DNA from: Bacillota bacterium
GTDB taxonomy: Bacteria > Bacillota > Clostridia > Acetivibrionales > DSM-1351
Length of the DNA stretch: 6,990 nucleotides
Assembly (NCBI GenBank): GCA_023415305.1
Contig: JAEZKZ010000084.1
Location: 1 to 6,990 of the forward strand
Reading direction: 5' to 3'
Part shown: piece after piece, positions 1 through 5,554 of the stretch
How positions within the stretch are numbered: the stretch's first letter is position 1
How the letters are laid out: every line of letters begins with the position of its first letter
The notes under the pieces: generated by a model
What the model was told of the DNA's origin: nothing
The model's database searches: none
The model's input: the letters and a program-made list of their open reading frames with translations, nothing else
Position numbers and translations under genes: made by a program

Positions 1-1370
1 GCAGGCACTCCCGCTGTAATTACGGCCAGTTCACCATTCTTCACGAGTCCTGATTCAAGTGCTTTTTCAATACCCATATCAAACATTTCATCTGTAGTAT
101 TTGCAACAGGGACAAGGTAAGGTAAAACACCCCAGGAAAGACTTAACTGTCTTTGTACTTTCGGGTTTACTGTTGTCGCAATAATCGGGCAAGCGGGTCT
201 GAACCTGGAAATCATTCTGGCTGTATGTCCGGATTGAGTAACAGTTATGATTGCTGAAGCCTTCAAGTCAAGGGCAGTTGTACAGGTAGCGTGGCTGATA
301 GCATTTGTAACACTGGTATTGAGCTCAGTCTGCTGAGTGGTGAACCTCTTCCAGTAATCCATTGAACTCTCAGCTTTTTCGGCTATTTTTGCCATAACTG
401 CTATAGTCTCAAGAGGATATTTTCCTGCGGCAGTCTCGCCTGAAAGCATTACACCACTTGTGCCATCGTATATGGCATTTGCAACGTCACTTGCTTCGGC
501 ACGAGTCGGACGAGGATTTCTTATCATGGAATCCAGCATCTGTGTAGCTGTTATTACCGGTTTACCGTTTCTATAACATTTTTCAATAATATTCTTTTGT
601 ACTATTGGCACTTCCTCTACGGGGATTTCAACTCCCAGGTCCCCTCTTGCTACCATAATGCCGTCTGATACTTTGAGTATTTCATCAAAGTTTCTGATAC
701 CTTCCCTGTTTTCAATTTTTGATATAACAAGTATATCACTTCCGCCGTTTTTCTCGAGTATTTTTCTTATTTCAACAACATCAGATGCCTTCCTTACAAA
801 GGAGGCAGCAATTATATCAAAATCATTTTCAATCCCAAATTTAATATCTGCGATATCCTGAGTAGTTAAAGCAGGCAACCTTATGTCTGCACCAGGAACG
901 TTGATTCCTTTACGGTTACCCAAAACTCCACCGTTTTTAACAATACAATAAATATCCTTACTTCTTATTTCAAGAACTTCAAGTTCCACAAGTCCGTCAT
1001 TAATAAGGATTTTGCTGCCTTTGGTTACATCCTTGTATAACTCTTTGTATGTTATTGTACAGCTTTTTTCATCACCTACAATATCTTTATTAACGAGTAC
1101 AAATTCATTATTCTCCGTTAAAGTAACCTGGCCTTCTTTAAAATCACCTGTTCTTATCTCCGGTCCTTTGGTATCAAGCAGCAAAGGGATAGGCAAACGA
1201 AGTTCAGCTCTGACTTTCTTGAATAATTCAGCTCTCTTTTTGTGTTGTTCATGTGTACCGTGCGAAAAATTCATTCTTGCGACGTTCATACCGCCAAGCA
1301 TCATATTTCTGAGTATTTCTTCATTATCAGAGGCAGGACCCAGTGTACAAATAATTTTTGTTTTTCTCAT
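1..1370 (-). CDS. pyk: Pyruvate kinase, C-terminus truncated by the window edge
   Basis: Transfers phosphate from phosphoenolpyruvate to ADP, giving pyruvate and ATP, the last step of glycolysis in the cytoplasm. I translated it from the minus strand: 456 full codons are visible, starting MRKTKIICTLGPASD, and the frame is open through base 1, so the stop lies outside. Visible motifs are the N-terminal substrate loop NVARMNFSHG (residues 29-38; Arg32, Asn34, Ser36), LDTKGPEIRTG (65-75), the family signature ILVISKIENREGI (213-225) with catalytic Lys218 and metal ligand Glu220, ARGDLGVE (241-248) with metal ligand Asp244, and TATQMLDSM (274-282). Glu71 matches the glutamate that marks K+-dependent enzymes; K+-independent ones carry lysine. 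The C-terminal allosteric domain begins near residue 350 and is incomplete, so any extra PEP-utiliser-like domain cannot be judged. The ATG is supported by GGAGGG at 1379-1384, 8 nt upstream. The identification is secure. Confidence 0.97.
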   Translation of the reverse strand, partial: MRKTKIICTLGPASDNEEILRNMMLGGMNVARMNFSHGTHEQHKKRAELFKKVRAELRLPIPLLLDTKGPEIRTGDFKEGQVTLTENNEFVLVNKDIVGDEKSCTITYKELYKDVTKGSKILINDGLVELEVLEIRSKDIYCIVKNGGVLGNRKGINVPGADIRLPALTTQDIADIKFGIENDFDIIAASFVRKASDVVEIRKILEKNGGSDILVISKIENREGIRNFDEILKVSDGIMVARGDLGVEIPVEEVPIVQKNIIEKCYRNGKPVITATQMLDSMIRNPRPTRAEASDVANAIYDGTSGVMLSGETAAGKYPLETIAVMAKIAEKAESSMDYWKRFTTQQTELNTSVTNAISHATCTTALDLKASAIITVTQSGHTARMISRFRPACPIIATTVNPKVQRQLSLSWGVLPYLVPVANTTDEMFDMGIEKALESGLVKNGELAVITAGVP

Positions 1371-1519
1371 AATGTTAACCCTCCAAAGCAATATAGTGTT
1401 ATTGTGATGTAATATATATAATTTGAAATCTCCCATAAGCGCCATTGCTAATAAATTGAAGATTAAATTGCAAATTTTATATAAGTTATAGTAAATGAGT
1501 TTACCTAAAAACATTTTAT

Positions 1520-1548
1520 ATGATATTTTATTTTTTGCATATTGTCTA
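1520..1548 (-). promoter_or_regulatory. Putative sigma-A type promoter of pyk
   Basis: On the minus strand TAGACA (1543-1548) and TATCAT (1520-1525) are separated by exactly 17 bp. Each hexamer matches its consensus at five of six positions. Transcription would start near 1513, leaving a leader of about 140 nt before the pyk ATG. The -35 hexamer lies inside the proximal copy of a 12-bp tandem repeat. This is a sequence match only, in a very AT-rich region where chance matches are common. Confidence 0.45.
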
Positions 1549-1560
1549 GCATATTGTCCA
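1537..1560. repeat. Two tandem copies of a 12-bp unit
   Basis: Bases 1537-1548 read GCATATTGTCTA and 1549-1560 read GCATATTGTCCA, two adjacent copies differing at one position. They overlap the proposed -35 element of pyk. This may be a pair of regulator half-sites or a chance small duplication. Confidence 0.8.
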
Positions 1561-1588
1561 TAAATAAATTAAAATACTAATTTAATTC

Positions 1589-1617
1589 TTGTTATACCCC
1601 TTATTCTAATATTTAAT
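1589..1617 (+). promoter_or_regulatory. Alternative upstream promoter candidate for the transporter
   Basis: TTGTTA (1589-1594) and TTTAAT (1612-1617) are spaced by 17 bp and match the sigma-A hexamers at four and five positions. It would give a leader of about 105 nt. It is weaker in context than the candidate at 1651-1679, and both may be chance matches. Confidence 0.25.
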
Positions 1618-1650
1618 CTATTATTTGTCTTTTCTCTTCTGGTATTTTAA

Positions 1651-1679
1651 TTGCTTTTATGCAAAAAATATTATACATT
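1651..1679 (+). promoter_or_regulatory. Putative promoter of the SNF-family transporter
   Basis: TTGCTT (1651-1656) is followed after 17 bp by TACATT (1674-1679), giving a leader of about 45 nt. The segment around the -10 element, AATATTATACA, also occurs at the same place in the proposed citrate synthase promoter (minus strand, near 4566-4580). That modestly strengthens both calls. Confidence 0.4.
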
Positions 1680-1717
1680 ATGGTACTCCATTAATTTTGT
1701 GGGTAAAATCTAACAGT

Positions 1718-1722
1718 GGAGG
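1718..1722 (+). promoter_or_regulatory. Ribosome binding site that sets the transporter start
   Basis: GGAGG lies 9 nt before the ATG at 1732. An in-frame TTG at 1723 directly abuts this site and so cannot be the start. The protein therefore begins MNSKKNS. Confidence 0.85.
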
Positions 1723-1731
1723 TTGATTCTT

Positions 1732-3105
1732 ATGAATAGTAAAAAAAATTCTTTGGAACGTGAACGTTTTTCAACAGGCTTAGCCGTGTTCTTTGCCACG
1801 CTTAGCTCTACTGTTGGTTTAGGCAATATATGGAAATTCCCTTATCTCACCGGCAAATACGGAGGAGGAGCTTTCCTATTAATTTATTTTCTATGTATAA
1901 TATTTGTCGCACTGCCAGTAATGATAAGTGAATTATATATAGGAAGGAGGACCAGAAAAAATGCTATTGGAGCTATAAAAGCGCTCACCAAAAAACCTTT
2001 TTGGAAAGCTATTGGTTACATGGGTATATTATCTGCATTTTTTATCCTGTTTTTTTATAGTGCAGTGGCAGGTTGGGTTTACTCCTATATTTTCAAAGCA
2101 ATATCCGGAATGTTCAGCAACGCTACCAAAAAGGGAGTTGAAGATATTTTCGATCAAACGTTGACAGGACCTCTTCCTCCTGTAATATGGCAGATAGTTG
2201 CCATAGCTGTTGTATCAGTAATTCTTGTCTTTGGTGTTAAAAAAGGTATCGAAAGAATAACAAAACTTCTAATGCCTGTTTTACTTACTCTTATAGTAAT
2301 TTGTGACATAAGAGCCCTTTTTCTTCCAGGGGCAATGGACGGTTTGAAATTCCTGTTTAAAGTAGATTTTTCCAGTATTACCAAAGAAGTGGTACTGATG
2401 GCCCTTGGGCTCTCGTTTTTCAAGCTCTCGTTGGGAATGGGAACCATTATAACCTATGGGAGTTACTTTACTTCGGACAATAACATGTTTGCCACCTCAG
2501 GTAAAGTCGCCCTGTCCGACACTATCGTTTCCTTACTGGCAGGTATAGCCATATTTCCTGCTGTATTCTCCTTTGGCATGAAGCCTGAACAGGGACCCGG
2601 GCTGCTGTTTATGACAATCCCCCTTGTATTTTCAAAGATACCGTTTGGCAGCATTCTGGTAATACTCTTCTTTGTACTGACAGCAATTGCTGCGACTACT
2701 GCGATGATGTCAATTTTTGAGGTTGTTATTACCTTTATTACTGAAGAGAAAAAGCTTTCCAGAACTTCAGCTGTTATTATTACCGCAGTTATTGTAATGC
2801 TTTTCGGTTTTCCTTCAGCCCTTTCGGCTAATAATGTAAGCCTTTTCAGCAATTTTAAACTTTTCGGGTACACCTTCTTTAATTTTTTTGACAGTGTTTC
2901 CTCTAATATTCTTTTGCCTCTGGGGGGTTTGCTTATAGTCATCTTTGTGGGCTACTTCCTAAATAAACAGGACATCACCGAAGAGCTTTCAAACAAAGGC
3001 GCTTTAAAAAACCGGGGGCTCATTAAAGTCTATCTTTTCTTGTTAAGGTTTGTCACTCCTATTCTTCTACTGATAGTATTCTTAAGCATGATTGGAATTT
3101 TATAA
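1732..3105 (+). CDS. SNF/NSS-family transporter (annotated in relatives as sodium-dependent)
   Basis: A 457-residue integral membrane protein of the sodium:neurotransmitter symporter family (LeuT fold), which usually imports amino acids or related amines with Na+. About 11 hydrophobic segments are visible, as in bacterial Tyt1-type members, and the length is normal. TM1 carries VGLGNIWKFPY (28-38), followed by the Gly-rich stretch GKYGGGAF. The unwound TM6 motif FFKLSLGMG spans 229-237, TM7 holds Asp263 and TM8 ends in IFEVVITF. By alignment from memory, Asn32 of the Na1 site is kept, but the LeuT Thr254 position is Lys231, and the Na2-site Ser355 position is Ala324. Coupling to Na+ is therefore uncertain. 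The substrate cannot be told from sequence. It is divergent from pyk and convergent with citrate synthase; a terminator starts directly after its TAA. The family call is secure. Confidence 0.92.
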   Translation: MNSKKNSLERERFSTGLAVFFATLSSTVGLGNIWKFPYLTGKYGGGAFLLIYFLCIIFVALPVMISELYIGRRTRKNAIGAIKALTKKPFWKAIGYMGILSAFFILFFYSAVAGWVYSYIFKAISGMFSNATKKGVEDIFDQTLTGPLPPVIWQIVAIAVVSVILVFGVKKGIERITKLLMPVLLTLIVICDIRALFLPGAMDGLKFLFKVDFSSITKEVVLMALGLSFFKLSLGMGTIITYGSYFTSDNNMFATSGKVALSDTIVSLLAGIAIFPAVFSFGMKPEQGPGLLFMTIPLVFSKIPFGSILVILFFVLTAIAATTAMMSIFEVVITFITEEKKLSRTSAVIITAVIVMLFGFPSALSANNVSLFSNFKLFGYTFFNFFDSVSSNILLPLGGLLIVIFVGYFLNKQDITEELSNKGALKNRGLIKVYLFLLRFVTPILLLIVFLSMIGIL

Positions 3106-3131
3106 AAAAAACGGGCTGCTGCCCGTTTTTT
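3106..3131. terminator. Bidirectional intrinsic terminator between transporter and citrate synthase
   Basis: The arms at 3106-3116 and 3121-3131 are perfectly complementary over 11 bp, with core ACGGGC and GCCCGT around a TGCT loop. An A-run precedes the core and a T-run follows it, so it reads as hairpin plus U-tract from both strands. It fills nearly all of the 33 bp between the two convergent stop codons. Confidence 0.92.
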
Positions 3132-3138
3132 GTAACAT

Positions 3139-4494
3139 TTATATTCTTTCGTCCAGCGGAATAAAAGGCTGAGGCTTTGTAATGCTTTTATAGGCCGGTC
3201 TGATAATCTTCTGCATGCACACAACTTCTTCAATTCTGTGAGCACACCAGCCAACAATTCTCGCAACTGCAAATAATGGAGTAAACAATTCCGTTGGGAT
3301 TCCCAATGCATTATATACAAAACCCGAATAGAGATCCACATTTGCACAAATATTTTTTGAGGTACCTTTCTTTTGGCAAAATACTTCCGGCCCGATTCTT
3401 TCAACTGCATCATAAAGTAGGAATTCCTTTTCCCGGCCCTTTTCAATAGCAAGCTGGTGAGCTTTTTCTTTAAGAAGTATAGTTCTTGGATCGGATAAGG
3501 TGTATACCGCGTGTCCAAGTCCATATATCAGTCCCGCCTTGTCAAAAACTTCCTTATTCATCATTCTGGTCAGATAAGCCCTTACTTCATTGTCATCAGT
3601 CCAGTCAGAAATGTTCTCCTTCATATTCTCAAGCATTTGCATTGCCTTAATATTTGCACCGCCATGTTTGGGACCCTTCAAGGAACCTACAGCTGCTGCC
3701 ATGGCTGAATATGTATCGGTCTCTGTTGAAGATACGACTCTTGCAGCAAATGTTGAGTTATTTCCACCCCCGTGTTCTGCATGAAGTACCAATGCAAGGT
3801 CAAGTATTTCTGCCTCTGTCTTTGTATATTTATTGTCAGGTCTTATCATATGCAGTATGTTTTCCGCGGTTGACAAGTCCGGTCTGGGCATATGGATATA
3901 AAGGCTCTGACCACCATAGTAGTGAGATTTTGCCTGGAAGCCGTAAGCCGCCATTGTGGGGAAACGTGCTATCAATTCAATGCTTTGTCTAAGGAGATTT
4001 TTAGGTTCTATACTGTCAGGGTCCTGGTCAAAGGAATATGATACCAGAACGCTTCTGGCTAACTTATTCATTATATCCGAACTTGGTGCCTTCAATATCA
4101 TATCTTCAGTAAAACCATTGGGTAGGGCTCTCAAATTTCCAAGTAAATCTGTAAATTCTTTCAATTGTTCTTTATTGGGAAGCGTTCCGAATAAAAGTAA
4201 GTAGCATACCTCTTCAAAGCCGAATCTCTGCTCTTTTTGAAAACCCTTGACCATATCAACAACGTCTATACCTCTGTAGATAAGACGGCCTTCATCTTCT
4301 TTTCTCTCTCCCTCATACATAACATAACCGTGAACTTCGCCAATTTCTGTAAGTCCTACCAGTACTCCCGAACCGTCACTGTTTCTGAGTCCCTTTTTAA
4401 CGTTATACTTTGTAAAGTATTCCGAATCAATTTTATTTACATCATCTATAGCGCTTACCATTTTATCTACGTAAGAATTTAATCTCTGTTCCAT
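3139..4494 (-). CDS. gltA: Citrate synthase, GltA fold (Si-type family)
   Basis: Condenses acetyl-CoA and oxaloacetate to citrate and CoA in the cytoplasm. In a fermentative clostridium this most likely feeds the oxidative branch toward 2-oxoglutarate and glutamate; that role is inferred. The protein has 451 residues, starting MEQRLNSYVD. The catalytic triad is visible: His241 in LHAEHGGGNNSTF, His328 in the family signature GLGHAVYTLSDPR (325-337) and Asp387 in NVDLYSGFVY (386-395). It is GltA-like, not the isopropylmalate-synthase-like Re-citrate synthase known from some clostridia. A 2-methylcitrate synthase activity cannot be excluded, but no propionate genes are nearby. The ATG at 4494 is preceded by AGGAGG at 4501-4506; an upstream in-frame GTG at 4530 lacks a binding site and is rejected. 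It appears monocistronic, with its own promoter and terminator. Confidence 0.95.
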   Translation of the reverse strand: MEQRLNSYVDKMVSAIDDVNKIDSEYFTKYNVKKGLRNSDGSGVLVGLTEIGEVHGYVMYEGERKEDEGRLIYRGIDVVDMVKGFQKEQRFGFEEVCYLLLFGTLPNKEQLKEFTDLLGNLRALPNGFTEDMILKAPSSDIMNKLARSVLVSYSFDQDPDSIEPKNLLRQSIELIARFPTMAAYGFQAKSHYYGGQSLYIHMPRPDLSTAENILHMIRPDNKYTKTEAEILDLALVLHAEHGGGNNSTFAARVVSSTETDTYSAMAAAVGSLKGPKHGGANIKAMQMLENMKENISDWTDDNEVRAYLTRMMNKEVFDKAGLIYGLGHAVYTLSDPRTILLKEKAHQLAIEKGREKEFLLYDAVERIGPEVFCQKKGTSKNICANVDLYSGFVYNALGIPTELFTPLFAVARIVGWCAHRIEEVVCMQKIIRPAYKSITKPQPFIPLDERI

Positions 4495-4500
4495 AAACAA

Positions 4501-4506
4501 CCTCCT
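4501..4506 (-). promoter_or_regulatory. Ribosome binding site that sets the citrate synthase start
   Basis: AGGAGG on the minus strand, 6 nt before the ATG at 4494. It lies downstream of the alternative GTG at 4530, which rules that codon out as the start. Confidence 0.9.
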
Positions 4507-4565
4507 AAAACTATTTGAAATTATCAGCACGCTAACATTTCATATTACACTGAAAAACTACCCCA

Positions 4566-4594
4566 ATTGTATAATATTTCTCCATTTAATGCAA
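4566..4594 (-). promoter_or_regulatory. Putative promoter of citrate synthase
   Basis: On the minus strand TTGCAT (4589-4594) and TACAAT (4566-4571) are separated by 17 bp. The -10 hexamer matches consensus at five of six positions, the -35 at its TTG half. Transcription would start near 4559 with a leader of about 65 nt, and the SEC-C terminator upstream would insulate it. Confidence 0.55.
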
Positions 4595-4730
4595 GTTTAA
4601 ATTGTTAAAAAATCATCATTCTTTAACCTTAAGTTTGTAACATTCTCTATAATCAACAGTGTCCAATGACTTTAATAAAGGCTTTATTGAATAATATATT
4701 TCTCTATTTCTATAAATATATCCATTTTGA

Positions 4731-4773
4731 AAAAAACGGCAGGAAAGCCCTTTGATACGCTTTCCTGCCGTTT
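4731..4773 (-). terminator. Intrinsic terminator of the SEC-C gene
   Basis: Perfect 14-bp arms at 4734-4747 and 4760-4773 enclose a 12-nt loop. The core is CGGCAGGAAAG and its complement. Read on the minus strand, the hairpin runs straight into a T-run (from the A-run at 4731-4736), as expected for termination of the gene ending at 4807. The plus-strand T-run is short. Confidence 0.9.
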
Positions 4774-4806
4774 CTATATTTAAAGTTTCTATTTTAACAA
4801 CTTGTT

Positions 4807-5304
4807 CTATTCTTTACCGCAGCATTTTTTGTATTTCTTTCCGCTTCCGCATGGGCATGGATCGTTTCTGCCTACCTTATCGCTAACTGCCATTTTGGAA
4901 ACCCTGAATTCTTTGGTTATTTCTTTTCTTCTGTCTTCCGAGAGAATATTCTGCCATTCAGGAAGATTGTATAACCAATCAGCCTTTGCATCCAACATGT
5001 TAAAATAAAGTTTTTCGTAATCTATTTCAATATCAATTACGCTGGTTTCTTCCAGAGAGTCCAGATCTACTTCGCTGGTAAGACTGGTGTTAATTCCGTC
5101 AAGGAATCCTATAAATGTCACGGAATCCATGTTAAATGACCCCGCTACTTCTGAAAGCTGACCTTTAATATTTTTAAGGTTGTTTTCCAATATATAAGCA
5201 TAGTTGTCTTTTTCTTTTAAGAAATATTCCTTCCAGAAGGCTTCACTTTCCTGTGGAGTTCTTTCCTTGTCTGCAATATCTCTCCACTGATCATTCAATG
5301 TCAT
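4807..5304 (-). CDS. Small protein with C-terminal SEC-C zinc-binding motif, function unknown
   Basis: A 165-residue cytoplasmic protein with no signal peptide or membrane segment. The last 20 or so residues form a SEC-C motif, VGRNDPCPCGSGKKYKKCC (144-162), with the zinc ligands Cys150, Cys152, Cys161 and Cys162 all present (CxC-x8-CC). In SecA this motif binds zinc and contacts SecB and ribosomes; in stand-alone proteins its partner is usually unknown. The N-terminal 140 residues look helical and acidic (for example the stretch 75-95), and I do not recognise a domain there. It is too short and lacks the motor domains to be SecA. The ATG has AAAGGGAG at 5313-5320, 8 nt upstream, and the stop is TAG. 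It is a single-gene unit with its own promoter and terminator. The motif is certain; the role is not known. Confidence 0.9.
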   Translation of the reverse strand: MTLNDQWRDIADKERTPQESEAFWKEYFLKEKDNYAYILENNLKNIKGQLSEVAGSFNMDSVTFIGFLDGINTSLTSEVDLDSLEETSVIDIEIDYEKLYFNMLDAKADWLYNLPEWQNILSEDRRKEITKEFRVSKMAVSDKVGRNDPCPCGSGKKYKKCCGKE

Positions 5305-5340
5305 AACAATTACTCCCTTTTATCCTAAATCAAAGTATTT

Positions 5341-5388
5341 GCCGGCAGCATTCACACACATTAAATGTAATGAAAGGACGCTTGCGGC
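5341..5388 (-). promoter_or_regulatory. Long imperfect hairpin in the SEC-C gene leader
   Basis: Three nested complementary segments share one axis: GCCGGCAGC (5341-5349) with GCTTGCGGC (5380-5388, two mismatches), TTCA (5351-5354) with TGAA (5371-5374 region), and ACATT (5358-5362) with AATGT (5364-5368). If transcription starts at the promoter proposed at 5404-5432, the structure lies in the untranslated leader, about 35 nt before the start codon. No T-run follows it on the minus strand, so it is not an intrinsic terminator. Confidence 0.45.
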
Positions 5389-5433
5389 TATCAATCCCTT
5401 GGTATTATACCATAGCTGTTATTTTGCCGCAAG
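5381..5433. repeat. Inverted repeat flanking the SEC-C gene promoter
   Basis: CTTGCGGC (5381-5388) and GCCGCAAG (5426-5433) are a perfect 8-bp inverted pair, 45 bp apart centre to centre. The right copy overlaps the -35 hexamer and the left copy lies just after the predicted start point. A looser outer pair, TGAAAGGAC (5371-5379) and GTCCTTCA (5449-5456), flanks them. Confidence 0.6.
5404..5432 (-). promoter_or_regulatory. Putative sigma-A promoter of the SEC-C gene
   Basis: On the minus strand TTGCGG (5427-5432) and a perfect TATAAT (5404-5409) are 17 bp apart. The -10 sits in a 13-bp perfect dyad, TGGTATAATACCA (5400-5412). Transcription would start near 5397, giving a leader of about 90 nt. 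Confidence 0.65.
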
Positions 5434-5467
5434 TACGATAAACCAGTAGTCCTTCACTTACCCTTTA

Positions 5468-5518
5468 TATAATTTATGTTAACCCTTTAGAACAAGACAG
5501 CATATATTAAAATAGAAT
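5468..5518 (+). promoter_or_regulatory. Promoter region of the DUF4397-type gene, sigma class uncertain
   Basis: Several overlapping candidates exist. A sigma-A-like pair is TTTAGA (5486-5491) and TAAAAT (5508-5513), spacer 16. A sigma-K-like pair is AACC (5481-5484), 16 bp, then CATATATTA (5501-5509), which fits CATAnnnTA. A lone TATAAT at 5468-5473 has no -35 partner at the right distance. Sequence alone does not decide between them. Confidence 0.35.
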
Positions 5519-5542
5519 AACAATTCTAATATTTTCATGTAT

Positions 5543-5550
5543 GGTGGTGA
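5543..5550 (+). promoter_or_regulatory. Ribosome binding site that sets the DUF4397-type gene start
   Basis: GGTGGTGA is a one-mismatch match to the GGAGGTGA Shine-Dalgarno sequence and ends 4 nt before the ATG at 5555. The in-frame ATG at 5537 has no such site upstream and would place this one inside the coding region. Confidence 0.7.
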
Positions 5551-5554
5551 AATT

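Larger units (their letters stand above)
1371..1731. other. Divergent intergenic region between pyk and the transporter
   Basis: This 361-bp AT-rich stretch has no convincing gene. It carries the pyk ribosome binding site (GGAGGG, 1379-1384, minus), a pyk promoter candidate, two promoter candidates for the transporter and a 12-bp tandem repeat. The long leader on the pyk side (roughly 140 nt if the proposed promoter is right) shows no riboswitch or T-box signature that I recognise. Confidence 0.7.
4495..4806. other. Intergenic region upstream of citrate synthase
   Basis: This 312-bp AT-rich stretch contains the citrate synthase ribosome binding site and promoter and the SEC-C gene terminator. 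It also has a 15-bp dyad at 4674-4688 (AATAAAG, central G, CTTTATT) between the terminator and the promoter. The dyad is too AT-rich to be a terminator and has no assigned role. I see no small gene here. Confidence 0.7.

Noticed and set aside
1012..1407. 131-codon plus-strand open frame antisense to pyk
   Set aside because: It lies almost entirely inside the certain pyk gene on the other strand, has no ribosome binding site, and its product resembles no family. It is a shadow frame.
1723..1731. TTG start three codons upstream of the transporter ATG
   Set aside because: It directly abuts the GGAGG site at 1718-1722, leaving no spacer; the ATG at 1732 has a 9-nt spacer.
2154..2942. Two minus-strand open frames antisense to the transporter
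   Set aside because: They mirror the transporter's codons, have no binding sites, and look low-complexity and basic, as antisense shadows of membrane proteins do.
3030..3524. 164-codon minus-strand frame overlapping the citrate synthase and transporter ends
   Set aside because: It runs through the strong terminator at 3106-3131 and is an alternative frame of citrate synthase, so it is not a gene.
4495..4530. GTG start that would add 12 residues to citrate synthase
   Set aside because: The extension would run through the AGGAGG site that serves the ATG at 4494, and no binding site precedes the GTG.
4674..4688. 15-bp AT-rich dyad as a terminator
   Set aside because: The stem is only A/T apart from one G-C pair and no T-run follows, and the strong terminator at 4731-4773 already serves the upstream gene. 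It is kept only as an unassigned dyad.
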